Positions 11,989 through 21,083 of a DNA stretch of 64,000 nt are shown one piece after another. The position numbers were made by a program, and so were the translations under genes. The notes under the pieces were generated by a model. It saw nothing but the letters and a program-made list of their open reading frames with translations. It searched no databases and was not told the DNA's origin. The DNA is from Tremella fuciformis. Its lineage: Eukaryota; Basidiomycota; Tremellomycetes; Tremellales; Tremellaceae. Location of the stretch: contig CP136492.1 of the NCBI GenBank assembly GCA_032768795.1, forward strand, positions 1,116,001 through 1,180,000, written 5' to 3'. The first letter of the stretch is position 1, and every line of letters begins with the position of its first letter.

Positions 11989-12396
11989 GCTTCCTTCTTG
12001 ATTGTGGTCTCTGAAGATGAACACCTCGTCACTGAACATTTTGGCCCGACGGTGATCGCCGCTAGAACTCGGATCCGAAGCAGCCCACGATGTCCAGATG
12101 ATCAGCGTAGCTTGCGTAGCTCTTACGGGGGTGAATTCTGCGGGTCCACGTGCCAAACACGTGTCAAACCGGCAAATGGGGGGGTTAAATAGAAAAATTC
12201 CGGCCATCCTTGCAGTGCACCCAATTGCCTTTCCTCAGAGAATCATGCATGCATGAGGCTGATGGATGGAATGACATCTGTGACAAGGCCTATCACCTAC
12301 ATAGCTACTACACACTCCAGCTGCTATCACTGCACCACTAGGGTCAAAATAAGCCAAGTCTGATGAGACTTGCTTGCTGTCACGCAGCCAGGCCAC
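11989..12396. promoter_or_regulatory. Upstream region of the NUG1-like gene
   Basis: Two CACGTG E-boxes lie 11 bp apart at 12147-12152 and 12158-12163, about 160 bp upstream of the NUG1 start. The remainder up to the LTR at 12397 shows no gene. Confidence 0.45.
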
Positions 12397-13115
12397 TGTT
12401 ATGACCCTGCAACTCGGCTCATAACACAAACGACACATCAGCCACAGTCAACACTTATACCGGCGATCACCGACATAACACTATACTATTTCCACCGACC
12501 CAAGCCACAGTCAGCACTTACCCTGGCAATCACCGACAAAACACTATACTATTTCCACCGACCCAGCCACAGTCACTACTTTTATTGGTGATCTCAGTAC
12601 TATTATCGGTGACCTTCCCTTAAGTCAATACTTTTATCGGTGATCTCAGTACTATTATCGGTGACCTTCCCTGGAGTCAGTACTTTTCCCGGTGACCTGG
12701 CTCACCGACCTCAAGCCCCCTTACCATTCCGAGTAATTCAGTACAAGCCACTGCAGCGAGGAGAATCGCTTGCAGTCGAGGAATATCGAGTGCTAGGAAA
12801 ACTTTCATGCGGAATGGGTGGCAAATAGCCTTCGGCGTAGAGGGGTCTGAGGTCTATATAAGGAGGCCTGTTTCCGGCCTAAAGATCTCCTCTTCAGAGA
12901 TCGATTCTTGTAGTTACTTCTCATAGCTTTCTTGCACTCGAGTCTGCTTCCTTGCGCACCCAGCCTCGAGCGCCCATCGACTTCGACCATCGACTTCGAA
13001 CTTCAACCTTCTACCTTCAATCGTCCGGTACGTCCCAGACTGTATTTCCTCTTACCTCCGTGTGCGTATTACCCGTCCGCCTACCTTGGCTAGCTACCAA
13101 GGCCAGGTCGTAACA
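12397..13115 (+). repeat. 5' LTR of the chromovirus
   Basis: 719 bp, starts TGTTATGACC and ends GTCGTAACA. The U3 part holds two sets of internal direct repeats: a CCACAGTCA...CACTATACTATTTCCACCGACCCA unit in two to three copies, and an ATCTCAGTACTATTATCGGTGACCTTCC unit in two. The motif TCACCG/CGGTGA recurs about ten times. A TATA box and a self-complementary segment follow. Confidence 0.95.
12855..12861 (+). promoter_or_regulatory. TATA box of the chromovirus LTR
   Basis: TATATAA in GGTCTATATAAGGAGG. Transcription would start roughly 30 bp downstream, near 12885-12895, just ahead of the segment complementary to the primer-binding site. The same box recurs in the 3' LTR. Confidence 0.65.
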
Positions 13116-13117
13116 GT

Positions 13118-13130
13118 AGAATCGATCTCT
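13118..13130 (+). other. Probable self-primed primer-binding site
   Basis: AGAATCGATCTCT begins 2 nt after the LTR and is the exact reverse complement of AGAGATCGATTCT at 12896-12908, close to the predicted 5' end of the element's RNA. This layout matches Tf1-type self-priming, in which the RNA 5' end primes reverse transcription instead of a tRNA. No tRNA-like TGG start is present at this position. Confidence 0.7.
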
Positions 13131-13198
13131 CCTTTACAGTTGGGAGTACCAACCGGTACAACTGATTTAGTAGGTCAGCTATTACACCAGCAGTCATC

Positions 13199-14317
13199 AT
13201 GTCTGGCGGACCTACCAACACCAGCCGTATTGCCTCCCTGGAGGAGCGTGTTGAGCAACTCATGACCTCTCTTACCGACGTCACTGCCCACAACACCACC
13301 CTCCAGGACACCATTGACGCTTTGCGCTCCCAGGTGGAGCATCGACAGCCTTCAGTCGACACAACCACCCCTTCAACCCACAGCGCAAACGTCAACTCCA
13401 ACTCCGACTCAGGTGTCAAACCAGCCACACCTGACACCTTCAATGGCCAACGAGCTAAGCTTGAGAGCTTCATCACTCAAGTCAAGCTTGCCATTGAACT
13501 CCAGCCTCGCAAGTTCCAGAGCGAGCGCACCAAGGTAATGTACATGGCCTCTTTCCTGCGGGACACGGCCTTGCAGTGGTTCCAGCCTCTGCTTGGCCAA
13601 GACCCAACCCCCACTGTGCTAACCACCTTCTCTCTCTTCATTGAAGGCCTCCGTACTAACTTTGGTGATCCAGACCGCAAGGCTACAGCTGAGCGAAAGC
13701 TTTATGAGCTACGCCAGCGCGGTTCAGCTGCAGAGTACCTAACCCAGTTTCAACAGCACGCCACCTTGCTTGACTGGGACGACTCTGCCAAAGCGTCCAA
13801 ATTCTACCATGGACTCAAGGACTCGATCAAGGATGAGCTTGCCCGCATTGGACGGCCTGACAACTGGGACGAACTGACCCAGGCAACCATCCGAATCGAT
13901 AACAGACTCTTTGAGCGCGCCATTGAGCGTGGTAATGGACCCCAGGGAGCAAACTTCCCCACCAATCGCTCCTCTCCTGCCCCCTCTGCGCGGCCTCTCT
14001 ACCCACGCACCACCACGCCAAGCAACTTCATCTCTTCTCGGACTTCTACTCCTTTTCAACGCTCTTCCCCGCCCCCTCAGCAGCGTCGAGAGAATCACCT
14101 CCAACGTAATGGGAAACTGACGCCTGAAGAGTATAAGCGACGCCAAGACGCAGGCCACTGTGTCTACTGTGGCGACACCACTCATAAGGTGGACAAATGC
14201 CCGCTCTCCAAGGCCAGACCTCAGCCAGCTTCAGTCAAAGCCATGGTTGCGCCTCCCTCTCACATCGAGCAGAATCAGGGAAACTCCTGGACGCCCAGTG
14301 TGCAGGCCAACCACTGA
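13199..14317 (+). CDS. Gag of the chromovirus
   Basis: Structural capsid/nucleocapsid polyprotein of 372 residues forming the cytoplasmic particle. A coiled-coil-like N-terminus (SRIASLEERVEQLMTSLTDV) precedes the retrotransposon Gag core (FNGQRAKLESFITQVKLAIE through AAEYLTQFQQHATLLDWDD). A basic Pro/Ser/Arg-rich region follows, then one zinc knuckle, CVYCGDTTHKVDKC (C-x2-C-x4-H-x4-C), near residue 321. The stop at 14315-14317 lies inside the overlap with pol, which is in the -1 frame. The ATG at 13199 follows an 83-nt leader after the LTR. Confidence 0.93.
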   Translation: MSGGPTNTSRIASLEERVEQLMTSLTDVTAHNTTLQDTIDALRSQVEHRQPSVDTTTPSTHSANVNSNSDSGVKPATPDTFNGQRAKLESFITQVKLAIELQPRKFQSERTKVMYMASFLRDTALQWFQPLLGQDPTPTVLTTFSLFIEGLRTNFGDPDRKATAERKLYELRQRGSAAEYLTQFQQHATLLDWDDSAKASKFYHGLKDSIKDELARIGRPDNWDELTQATIRIDNRLFERAIERGNGPQGANFPTNRSSPAPSARPLYPRTTTPSNFISSRTSTPFQRSSPPPQQRRENHLQRNGKLTPEEYKRRQDAGHCVYCGDTTHKVDKCPLSKARPQPASVKAMVAPPSHIEQNQGNSWTPSVQANH

Positions 14318-17300
14318 GGCCAGTTTCTCCGGCCAAACCAGCAATCATCTCGTCCACCAACTATCAGGCTTCTCCGGATCATATCACTCTCGAATTCAGC
14401 TTACCCAACACTAATCAAAGATACCATGCTCTCATAGACACTGGCGCTTCCGACAGCTTTATAGATGCTTCATTTGTCAGCAAACACAAACTTAGAACAG
14501 AGGAAAAGGAACAGGCGGTTCCATTAGAACTGGCGGATGGATCATTTGTGGGAAAACTCACCAAGCAGGTAAAAACGACACTTCACCTCTCGAATCACTT
14601 TGACCCACTCCCTATATCTCTCTCGGTCACCCGGCTTGGTCACTTCCCAATCATTCTCGGCCTCCCTTGGCTTCAACAGCATCAACCTACCTTCGACTGG
14701 ATGCAACTCACAGTCAAGCCTTCCAACATGTCAACTCTAAATACAACACCGGTACATCAACTACCACCCAAAAAGGCACCAGTTGCCATACTCTCTGCAA
14801 TGCGGTTTGCCAAAGAAGTCGGCAAAGGCACTGTAGGAGTTCTTCGACTTTACTCAACTACCACCAAAAGCGAACCTCAGATTCCTCCGGAATACCAGGA
14901 GTACCAGGATGTCTTCAGCAAAGCTAAAGCAGAGACACTTCCACCACACCGCCCTTACGACCATCGAATCCCTTTGGAGGAAGGTAAGACACCACCATAC
15001 GGACCCATCTATTCACTCTCCGCAACCGAGCTTGAGACTCTGAAAGGCTACCTTGAGGAGAACCTTGCCAACGGTTTCATCAAACCCTCAGAGTCCCCTG
15101 CAGCGTCGCCCATCCTCTTTGTCAAGAAGAAGGACGGATCCCTCCGACTCTGTGTGGACTATCGAGGACTCAACAAAATCACGATCAAGAACCGCTACCC
15201 ATTACCTCTGATTCCAGAGCTGCTTGATCGACTTTCAACCGCCAAATACTACACCAAAATCGACCTACGTGGCGCATACAACCTTCTACGCATTGCCGAG
15301 GGCGATGAGTGGAAGACAGCCTTCCGTACGCGCTATGGACTATTCGAATACCGAGTCATGCCATTCGGCCTGACCAATGCTCCCGCTTCTTTCCAGCATC
15401 TCATGAACTACAACTTCCGTGACATGCTCGACAACTTTGTCATCATCTACCTCGATGACATACTCATCTACTCGGACAACCTCAATCAACACATCCAACA
15501 TGTCCGAACCGTCCTCCAGCGACTGCGTGAGGTAAAACTCTACGCCAAACTGGAGAAATGCGAGTTTCATACTGCTTCAACTGCCTTCCTAGGGTACATC
15601 ATCACACCCGACGGAATTTCCATGGACCAGGAAAAGATAAGTGCAATCTTGGACTGGCCCACGCCTCGCACTGTCAAGCAAGTTCAAGCATTCTTGGGCT
15701 TTGCCAACTTCTATCGCCGCTTCATCAAGGACTTCTCTTTCAAGTCCCGCGGACTCACTCGACTTACCCGTAAGGATCAGAAATTCCTATGGGACAACGA
15801 CGCACAGCTCTCCTTTGAGCAACTCAAAGAGTCATTTACCAACGAGACTCTTCTCCGACACTTCGACCCTGCCCGACCTATCCAAGTTGAAACTGATGCC
15901 TCAGACTTTGCTATAGGAGCAGTCTTACCTCAACAATTTGACAACGGCCTGACTCATCCCGTGGCGTTCTACTCCCGGAAGATGCTGCCAGCGGAAACAA
16001 ATTACGAGATACACGACAAAGAACTCCTTGCAATTGTTGACGCATTCAAAGAGTGGAGACAATACCTGGAAGGAGCAGAACATCAAATCGAAGTCATCAC
16101 CGATCATCAAGCGCTGCAATACTTCACTACCTCCAAGAAACTCAATCAACGCCAAACCCGATGGCATGAGTTCTTGGTTGGCTTCAACTACCGTGTCACT
16201 TACCGACCCGGCAAAAAGGCTGTTGTGCCAGATGCACTCAGCCGTCGATCCGACCATTGGCAAGACCGCGCGAGTCTGCCACCTATTACCATGTTCTCTC
16301 CGGATCAACTCCCCGCAACCAACAGCGGTACTTTCACCATCACCAATCCCCTGCTCGAGCAACTTGCAGCCGCCCAGCAGGAGGACCCTCGAACCGTAGC
16401 CCTTGGGAAAGACCCAAGCGCGCCGTTCCACATCAACACCTCCGGACTCATTTTACACAACAATCAAGTTGTTGTGCCCGATCTTCACGACCTGCGCCTC
16501 CGCATCATGCAGGACAATCACGACTCTCTTCTTGCTGGACACCCAGGCAGACGTTCAACTCTTCTGCTGATAAAGCAGCGTTACTGGTGGCCCAACATGC
16601 GAAAAGACATCGAGCACTTTGTGGAATCATGTGAAACATGTCGAAGGAACAAAGCAGTCCGACACAAAAAGTACGGTCAGCTACAACCTTTACCGGCACC
16701 CTCACAACCATGGAGCTCAATTTCAATGGACTTTGTTGGCGAATTACCAGAATCTCAAGGTCACAATGCTATCCTTGTCATTGTTGACCGACTCACTAAG
16801 ATGGCACTCTTCATCCCATCTAGCACTACCCTCACTTCGGAACAATTGGCCTCAACCTACCTCGAACACGTCTTCTCCAAACACGGCCTACCTTCCGAGA
16901 TTGTATCCGACAGAGGATCGACCTTTGTATCAGGCTTTTGGCGGTCACTTGCCAAAGCACTCAACATTGACCTCAAATTCAGCACAGCCTACCACCCGGA
17001 GACAAACGGACAAACCGAGCGAGTCAACCAATCCCTCGCACAGTACCTTCGAATGTTTGTCAACCATCTTCAAACCAACTGGGCAGCTCTCCTGCCTATG
17101 GCTGAATTTGCTTATAACAACACTCCTCACTCGACAACCGGCACCTCTCCCTTCTTTGCAAATAAAGGGTACCACCCGCAGTTCACAGCTGACCACTCAC
17201 GCGACTTGTCTGTGGTTGGACCAGCGGCCCCCTTCGTGGCAAAGCTAGAGGACCTTCACAACCACCTTCAACAGGAAATTACCAAGGCAAACAAGCGTGC

Positions 17301-17814
17301 TCAAGAGCAGCACGATCGCAAGACTCTACCAGCACCAACCTACAACCCCGGCGAACGAGTCTGGCTATCTACCGAGAACCTCAAGCTGCAACGCCCGTCA
17401 CGCAAGTTTGATCATAGGTTCATCGGCCCATTCAAGATCATCAAGTTCATTCCCCCACATCAATATCAGCTAGATCTTCCCTCGCACCTACGGATCCACG
17501 ATACTTTCAATGTCAAACTACTTGAGCGATACGTTGAGAATACCATTCCACGCCGCATCACACCACCTCCCCCTCCTATTGAAGTAGAGGGAGACATGGA
17601 GTATGAAGTGGAAGAAGTACTTGACATACGCAAAGACAAGCGTCGAAAGGATCCCTGGCAATACCTCATCAAATGGGTTGGTTATGGACCGGAGCACAAC
17701 TCATGGGAACCCATCGATGCACTGGACAACACCCAGGACGCCATTGCAGCATTCCACCATGCACACCCGGCAAAAGCAAGGCCACCACTGCGACGAGCAT
17801 CAAAATCTACCTAG
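14197..17814 (+). CDS. Pol polyprotein of the chromovirus
   Basis: Copies and integrates the element. The open frame of up to 1,205 codons overlaps gag by 121 nt; if expressed by frameshifting at 14278-14284 the first ~28 codons are not pol-specific. In order: aspartic protease (ALIDTGASDSFID, residue ~78), reverse transcriptase (LRLCVDYRGLNK, then YLDDILIYSD near residue 420), RNase H (VETDASDFAIGAVL), integrase with an HHCC zinc finger (HPGRRST...CETCRRNK near 780-825), the catalytic core (MDFVGELPES, VSDRGSTF, ETNGQTERVNQ) and a C-terminal chromodomain (YEVEEVLDIR...YLIKWVGYGPEHNSWEP, from ~1133). All signature residues are intact and no stop interrupts the frame. Confidence 0.95.
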   Translation: MPALQGQTSASFSQSHGCASLSHRAESGKLLDAQCAGQPLRPVSPAKPAIISSTNYQASPDHITLEFSLPNTNQRYHALIDTGASDSFIDASFVSKHKLRTEEKEQAVPLELADGSFVGKLTKQVKTTLHLSNHFDPLPISLSVTRLGHFPIILGLPWLQQHQPTFDWMQLTVKPSNMSTLNTTPVHQLPPKKAPVAILSAMRFAKEVGKGTVGVLRLYSTTTKSEPQIPPEYQEYQDVFSKAKAETLPPHRPYDHRIPLEEGKTPPYGPIYSLSATELETLKGYLEENLANGFIKPSESPAASPILFVKKKDGSLRLCVDYRGLNKITIKNRYPLPLIPELLDRLSTAKYYTKIDLRGAYNLLRIAEGDEWKTAFRTRYGLFEYRVMPFGLTNAPASFQHLMNYNFRDMLDNFVIIYLDDILIYSDNLNQHIQHVRTVLQRLREVKLYAKLEKCEFHTASTAFLGYIITPDGISMDQEKISAILDWPTPRTVKQVQAFLGFANFYRRFIKDFSFKSRGLTRLTRKDQKFLWDNDAQLSFEQLKESFTNETLLRHFDPARPIQVETDASDFAIGAVLPQQFDNGLTHPVAFYSRKMLPAETNYEIHDKELLAIVDAFKEWRQYLEGAEHQIEVITDHQALQYFTTSKKLNQRQTRWHEFLVGFNYRVTYRPGKKAVVPDALSRRSDHWQDRASLPPITMFSPDQLPATNSGTFTITNPLLEQLAAAQQEDPRTVALGKDPSAPFHINTSGLILHNNQVVVPDLHDLRLRIMQDNHDSLLAGHPGRRSTLLLIKQRYWWPNMRKDIEHFVESCETCRRNKAVRHKKYGQLQPLPAPSQPWSSISMDFVGELPESQGHNAILVIVDRLTKMALFIPSSTTLTSEQLASTYLEHVFSKHGLPSEIVSDRGSTFVSGFWRSLAKALNIDLKFSTAYHPETNGQTERVNQSLAQYLRMFVNHLQTNWAALLPMAEFAYNNTPHSTTGTSPFFANKGYHPQFTADHSRDLSVVGPAAPFVAKLEDLHNHLQQEITKANKRAQEQHDRKTLPAPTYNPGERVWLSTENLKLQRPSRKFDHRFIGPFKIIKFIPPHQYQLDLPSHLRIHDTFNVKLLERYVENTIPRRITPPPPPIEVEGDMEYEVEEVLDIRKDKRRKDPWQYLIKWVGYGPEHNSWEPIDALDNTQDAIAAFHHAHPAKARPPLRRASKST
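14278..14284 (+). promoter_or_regulatory. Candidate -1 ribosomal frameshift site
   Basis: GGGAAAC read in the gag frame as CAG-GGA-AAC fits the X-XXY-YYZ slippery rule. A -1 slip here enters the pol frame at LLDAQCAGQPLRP. A short stem CTGG/CCAG (14287-14290 with 14295-14298) follows 2 nt later and a GGCC repeat further on; a pseudoknot was not established. Confidence 0.6.
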
Positions 17815-17930
17815 GGAACAACTCAAAGCCACCTCAAAACGTTCAAATTCAACCCCAAAACCGACCCAGCTCGACACAGCACACCCACCAATACAACACG
17901 TATGAGCCTGCAAGGGACTGCAGGCCTTCC

Positions 17931-17941
17931 AACCGGGGGGG
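17931..17941 (+). other. Polypurine tract of the chromovirus
   Basis: AACCGGGGGGG lies 3 nt upstream of the 3' LTR, the position of the plus-strand primer. Confidence 0.7.
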
Positions 17942-17944
17942 TAC

Positions 17945-18663
17945 TGTTATGACCCTGCAACTCGGCTCATAACACAAACGACACATCAGCCACAGTCAAC
18001 ACTTATACCGGCGATCACCGACATAACACTATACTATTTCCACCGACCCAAGCCACAGTCAGCACTTACCCTGGCAATCACCGACAAAACACTATACTAT
18101 TTCCACCGACCCAGCCACAGTCACTACTTTTATTGGTGATCTCAGTACTATTATCGGTGACCTTCCCTTAAGTCAATACTTTTATCGGTGATCTCAGTAC
18201 TATTATCGGTGACCTTCCCTGGAGTCAGTACTTTTCCCGGTGACCTGGCTCACCGACCTCAAGCCCCCTTACCATTCCGAGTAATTCAGTACAAGCCACT
18301 GCAGCGAGGAGAATCGCTTGCAGTCGAGGAATATCGAGTGCTAGGAAAACTTTCATGCGGAATGGGTGGCAAATAGCCTTCGGCGTAGAGGGGTCTGAGG
18401 TCTATATAAGGAGGCCTGTTTCCGGCCTAAAGATCTCCTCTTCAGAGATCGATTCTTGTAGTTACTTCTCATAGCTTTCTTGCACTCGAGTCTGCTTCCT
18501 TGCGCACCCAGCCTCGAGCGCCCATCGACTTCGACCATCGACTTCGAACTTCAACCTTCTACCTTCAATCGTCCGGTACGTCCCAGACTGTATTTCCTCT
18601 TACCTCCGTGTGCGTATTACCCGTCCGCCTACCTTGGCTAGCTACCAAGGCCAGGTCGTAACA
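17945..18663 (+). repeat. 3' LTR of the chromovirus
   Basis: 719 bp, by eye identical to the copy at 12397-13115, including the TATA box and the R-region segment at 18444-18456. Confidence 0.95.
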
Positions 18664-19399
18664 GCCGGTCATTGACTGATGGCCCCTCTCACACGTGCTG
18701 TCTATCAATCTGCTGCTGTTCTCTGCAAGAAGGTGCTCTCTACAGCCTCTCGTGCATCAACAACATGGCTGCGCCGTTAATCTCTATCCATGGGACTCAA
18801 TATCACGGTGCTAAGGATGGTCTATTGGTGTGAGCTCGTATATATAACACCCGCGCCCGCCTCTGCACCGCCTCGGGCTTTCTCCTTAAAACACCGTCTT
18901 TGAGGCTATTCAAGGCTCGTTGAGGGCATTTGAACATTGACGAGGTGCTTCTGTGTCTGACAGGCGTGCTGGGCTGGGATGAAGTTTGCAGGCATGTGTT
19001 GGTGATCATGGAGGCGTGGCCGACGGGACAGTAGGCATGCAATGGAGATCACACAGGTATGGCTGACATGACAACTACATCCGGCGCAGCCGGATGCTTG
19101 ACCCGTCAGGGTTGAGCTACATGCACCGTCAGGTGCAAGGGGGCAAGAGGCGGGGAGGGGGAGGGCAGGGGTGCGGGGGTTGTCCCACCCCTCCCGTCTA
19201 ACGGAATCAAAGATCAAAGAATTGTATGAGGCTTATCAAACTACCTGAGAACCAGCAAACAACAAATTAGAATTAAAAACCTAAAATAAATCCAAAATAC
19301 GGTGCTACGCCCTATCGCGCACCTTCCTGCACGATTTACCTAGTCAAGCGAGAGCGAATTCGGATCACATTCACCATCCAACTCTTCTAAGCCCGCAGG
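18664..19399. other. Intergenic region with hairpin cluster, upstream of thioredoxin gene
   Basis: No protein-coding gene is recognised. It contains a TATATAA at about 18840, three adjacent hairpins at 19078-19137 and a G-run/C-run block at 19152-19195. The A/T-rich last 150 bp probably include the thioredoxin promoter. Confidence 0.45.
19078..19137. repeat. Three consecutive short hairpins
   Basis: CATCCGGC-GCA-GCCGGATG (19078-19096) is an 8-bp perfect stem with a 3-nt loop. CTTGACCC-GTCA-GGGTTGAG (19097-19116) forms an 8-bp stem as RNA with two G-U pairs. TGCACC-GTCA-GGTGCA (19122-19137) is a 6-bp perfect stem. The last two share the loop GTCA. Function unknown; could be a structured RNA, a terminator region or a remnant of a mobile element. 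Confidence 0.6.
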
Positions 19400-19946
19400 A
19401 TGAGCATGATAAGCCGATACGTACGAGCGGCCGCATCGTCTTCCAAGCTCTCCCTCTCCAGGCGAGCTTTGCACGCCTCTCACCCCGTCCAGGAGCACTT
19501 CCTCGATGCCACACCGGAGGTGCGTTCTCTGATATCCCCCCGATGCTCGGGGCTAAAATAACGAGGTGTTTGAGAAACGGGTGATGGACTCTGCAGCCGC
19601 CAAACCCATCCTTGTCGATTTCTATGCTTCTTGGTGCCAGCCATGTCGAGTCCTGACGCCGCTGCTCAAGAGCGCCACTGGACCTGAGAGCGGGGCGGAC
19701 CTGCTTACTCTGGATGTCGATGCCCACCCGGAGCTGGCGGCAAAGTACCAAGTGAGCGTTATTGGCCTTGCCTTTGTCTTGACTAATGACAGATATCATC
19801 ACTGCCTACTGTGATAGCCTTCAAGAATGGCCAAAAGGTCAACCGATTCAGTCAGCTGACTCCCCCCATCCTCGATGCTAAGCTGACGTGTAGTCGGATT
19901 CCGGCCCGAGGCAGATGTCAAAAAGTTCATCGAGATGGTCAAATAG
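19400..19946 (+). CDS. Mitochondrial thioredoxin
   Basis: Small redox protein reducing disulfides. Four exons: 19400-19519, 19566-19751, 19793-19850 and 19894-19946, with introns of 46, 41 and 43 nt; the spliced frame is continuous. The N-terminus (MSMISRYVRAAASSSKLSLSRRALHAS) is a basic, acid-free presequence typical of mitochondrial import. The thioredoxin fold follows: VDFYASWCQPCRVLTPLL with the active-site Cys pair as WCQPC, TLDVDAHPELAAKY, the cis-proline strand ISSLPTVIAFKNGQKV and the final helix FRPEADVKKFIEMVK. The active-site Gly of the common WCGPC is replaced by Gln, a variant also known in some mitochondrial thioredoxins. Confidence 0.93.
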
Positions 19947-20069
19947 GCATAGCATATGCAGCGACTTCCAGCATTCACGCGCGCTCTGCGTCTCGGTCAT
20001 GTCCAGAGCAGCTAGCATGGTTGATCGGTTTTTGTCATCTGCCTCTCTCCCCAGTTCCTGCTTCGTGTG

Positions 20070-21083
20070 CTACTCGATCACCCCTCCAGATGATCCCGCG
20101 GCCTTCTCAGCGTCCTTCTCCTTCCCATCCCGTGCAGAGTGACGATCCCTGTACTTCTGCCGCAGTCTGCCGATTGTGCCCCCGACAAAACTGTCTGCGC
20201 GGCCATACCACTTGATCTTCTTCAACTCCTCTTTCGAGCGGGGCACAGGCACTTTACCGCATTCCCGCCCGATACAATACGTCTTATCGCAAAGACAGTG
20301 CAGCTCCTTGTTGGCGCCCTCCTTGAGGTGGCGGTAGTTGACATGCTGATGGTCGAAAATCTCATCTTTGACCGAGGTTGGGAGACACTTGTACTCGAGG
20401 CGGTTGAAATCTCTCTTGATCTGTTCGTGCAGGTCCGGGTCTTCGACCTTGGCAAGCAGGTCTTGCAGCCTTTTTGCGCGCGAATGCTTGCTCTCGTTCC
20501 CCTCGTATTTGACGTGGTGTTTATCGTAGGTGCGCCGTCCTTCGTGGTACGTCCATACCCAGAAACACTCGCAGCATTCGAAGACGTGGTAGGAGCATTT
20601 GCCCCAGCATATCGCGCATTTGTAGCAACATTTGCACCATTGCGTGCACATCGAGAAGAGGGACCACACTACTGAGAAGGCGAGCAGGGCGATAACTGGG
20701 AGTTAGAATACCAGGTCAATTCATCTCAGAAGGGCTTGAAGACACGCACTGACGTAGACCACATATTGGTATTTCTCCCAAAGGTCGTACAGCTGTTCGT
20801 CAGCCGAAAGGCTCATGCAAGCTCGAACTGGTGATGATTTACGTGTTGAATGGTGTTGACCGCGTCCTGCGCTTCGCCGGCAATTGTCGCAATGTTCTGC
20901 GTTGTCAGCGAGATTACTGAGTTGTATCCAAACACATACTCCTGCGGCATTAGCCGCCGTCTTGCCGGCGTCCGTCACCGTGCCCGCGACATTGGTGGCG
21001 GTAGTGGCAATGGTCTTACCTACGTCCGTGGCGCCAGTAGCGACGGTCTTACCCGCATCTGTGATCCCTCCGATGACGTCCAT
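20070..21083 (-). CDS. Cys-rich membrane protein with 11-mer amphipathic repeats, unknown function
   Basis: Not recognised. The start at 21083 opens with repeated 11-residue units (TDAGKTVATGA at 8-18, TDVGKTIATTA at 19-29, a shorter TNVAGTV, TDAGKTAANAA at 37-47, GNIATIAGEAQ at 48-58), the periodicity of lipid-binding amphipathic helices in LEA, synuclein and perilipin proteins. Removing three introns (donors GTATGT, GTAAAT, GTGCGT) leads into one membrane helix (YQYVVYVIIALLAFSVVW), directly followed by eleven cysteines in about 30 residues (CTQWCKCCYKCAICWGKC...CCEC). The rest is hydrophilic and charged, with a second small Cys group (LCDKTYCIGREC). A palmitoylated or metal-binding cluster next to the membrane is possible; function is not inferable. 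Confidence 0.7.

Larger units (their letters stand above)
12397..18663 (+). mobile_element. Ty3/gypsy LTR retrotransposon (chromovirus), apparently complete
   Basis: A 6,267-bp element bounded by two 719-bp LTRs that look identical, so insertion is recent. Internal order is LTR, primer-binding site, gag, pol (protease, reverse transcriptase, RNase H, integrase, chromodomain), polypurine tract, LTR. The integrase chromodomain places it among chromoviruses, which often target marked chromatin. LTR ends are perfect inverted TGTTA/TAACA. The five bases flanking each side (GCCAC left, GCCGG right) are not identical, so no clean target-site duplication is visible. Both reading frames are open throughout, so the copy could be active. 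Confidence 0.95.

Noticed and set aside
12640..12828. Small ORF present twice (also 18188-18376)
   Set aside because: It lies wholly inside the U3 of the chromovirus LTR and is duplicated because the LTRs are identical.
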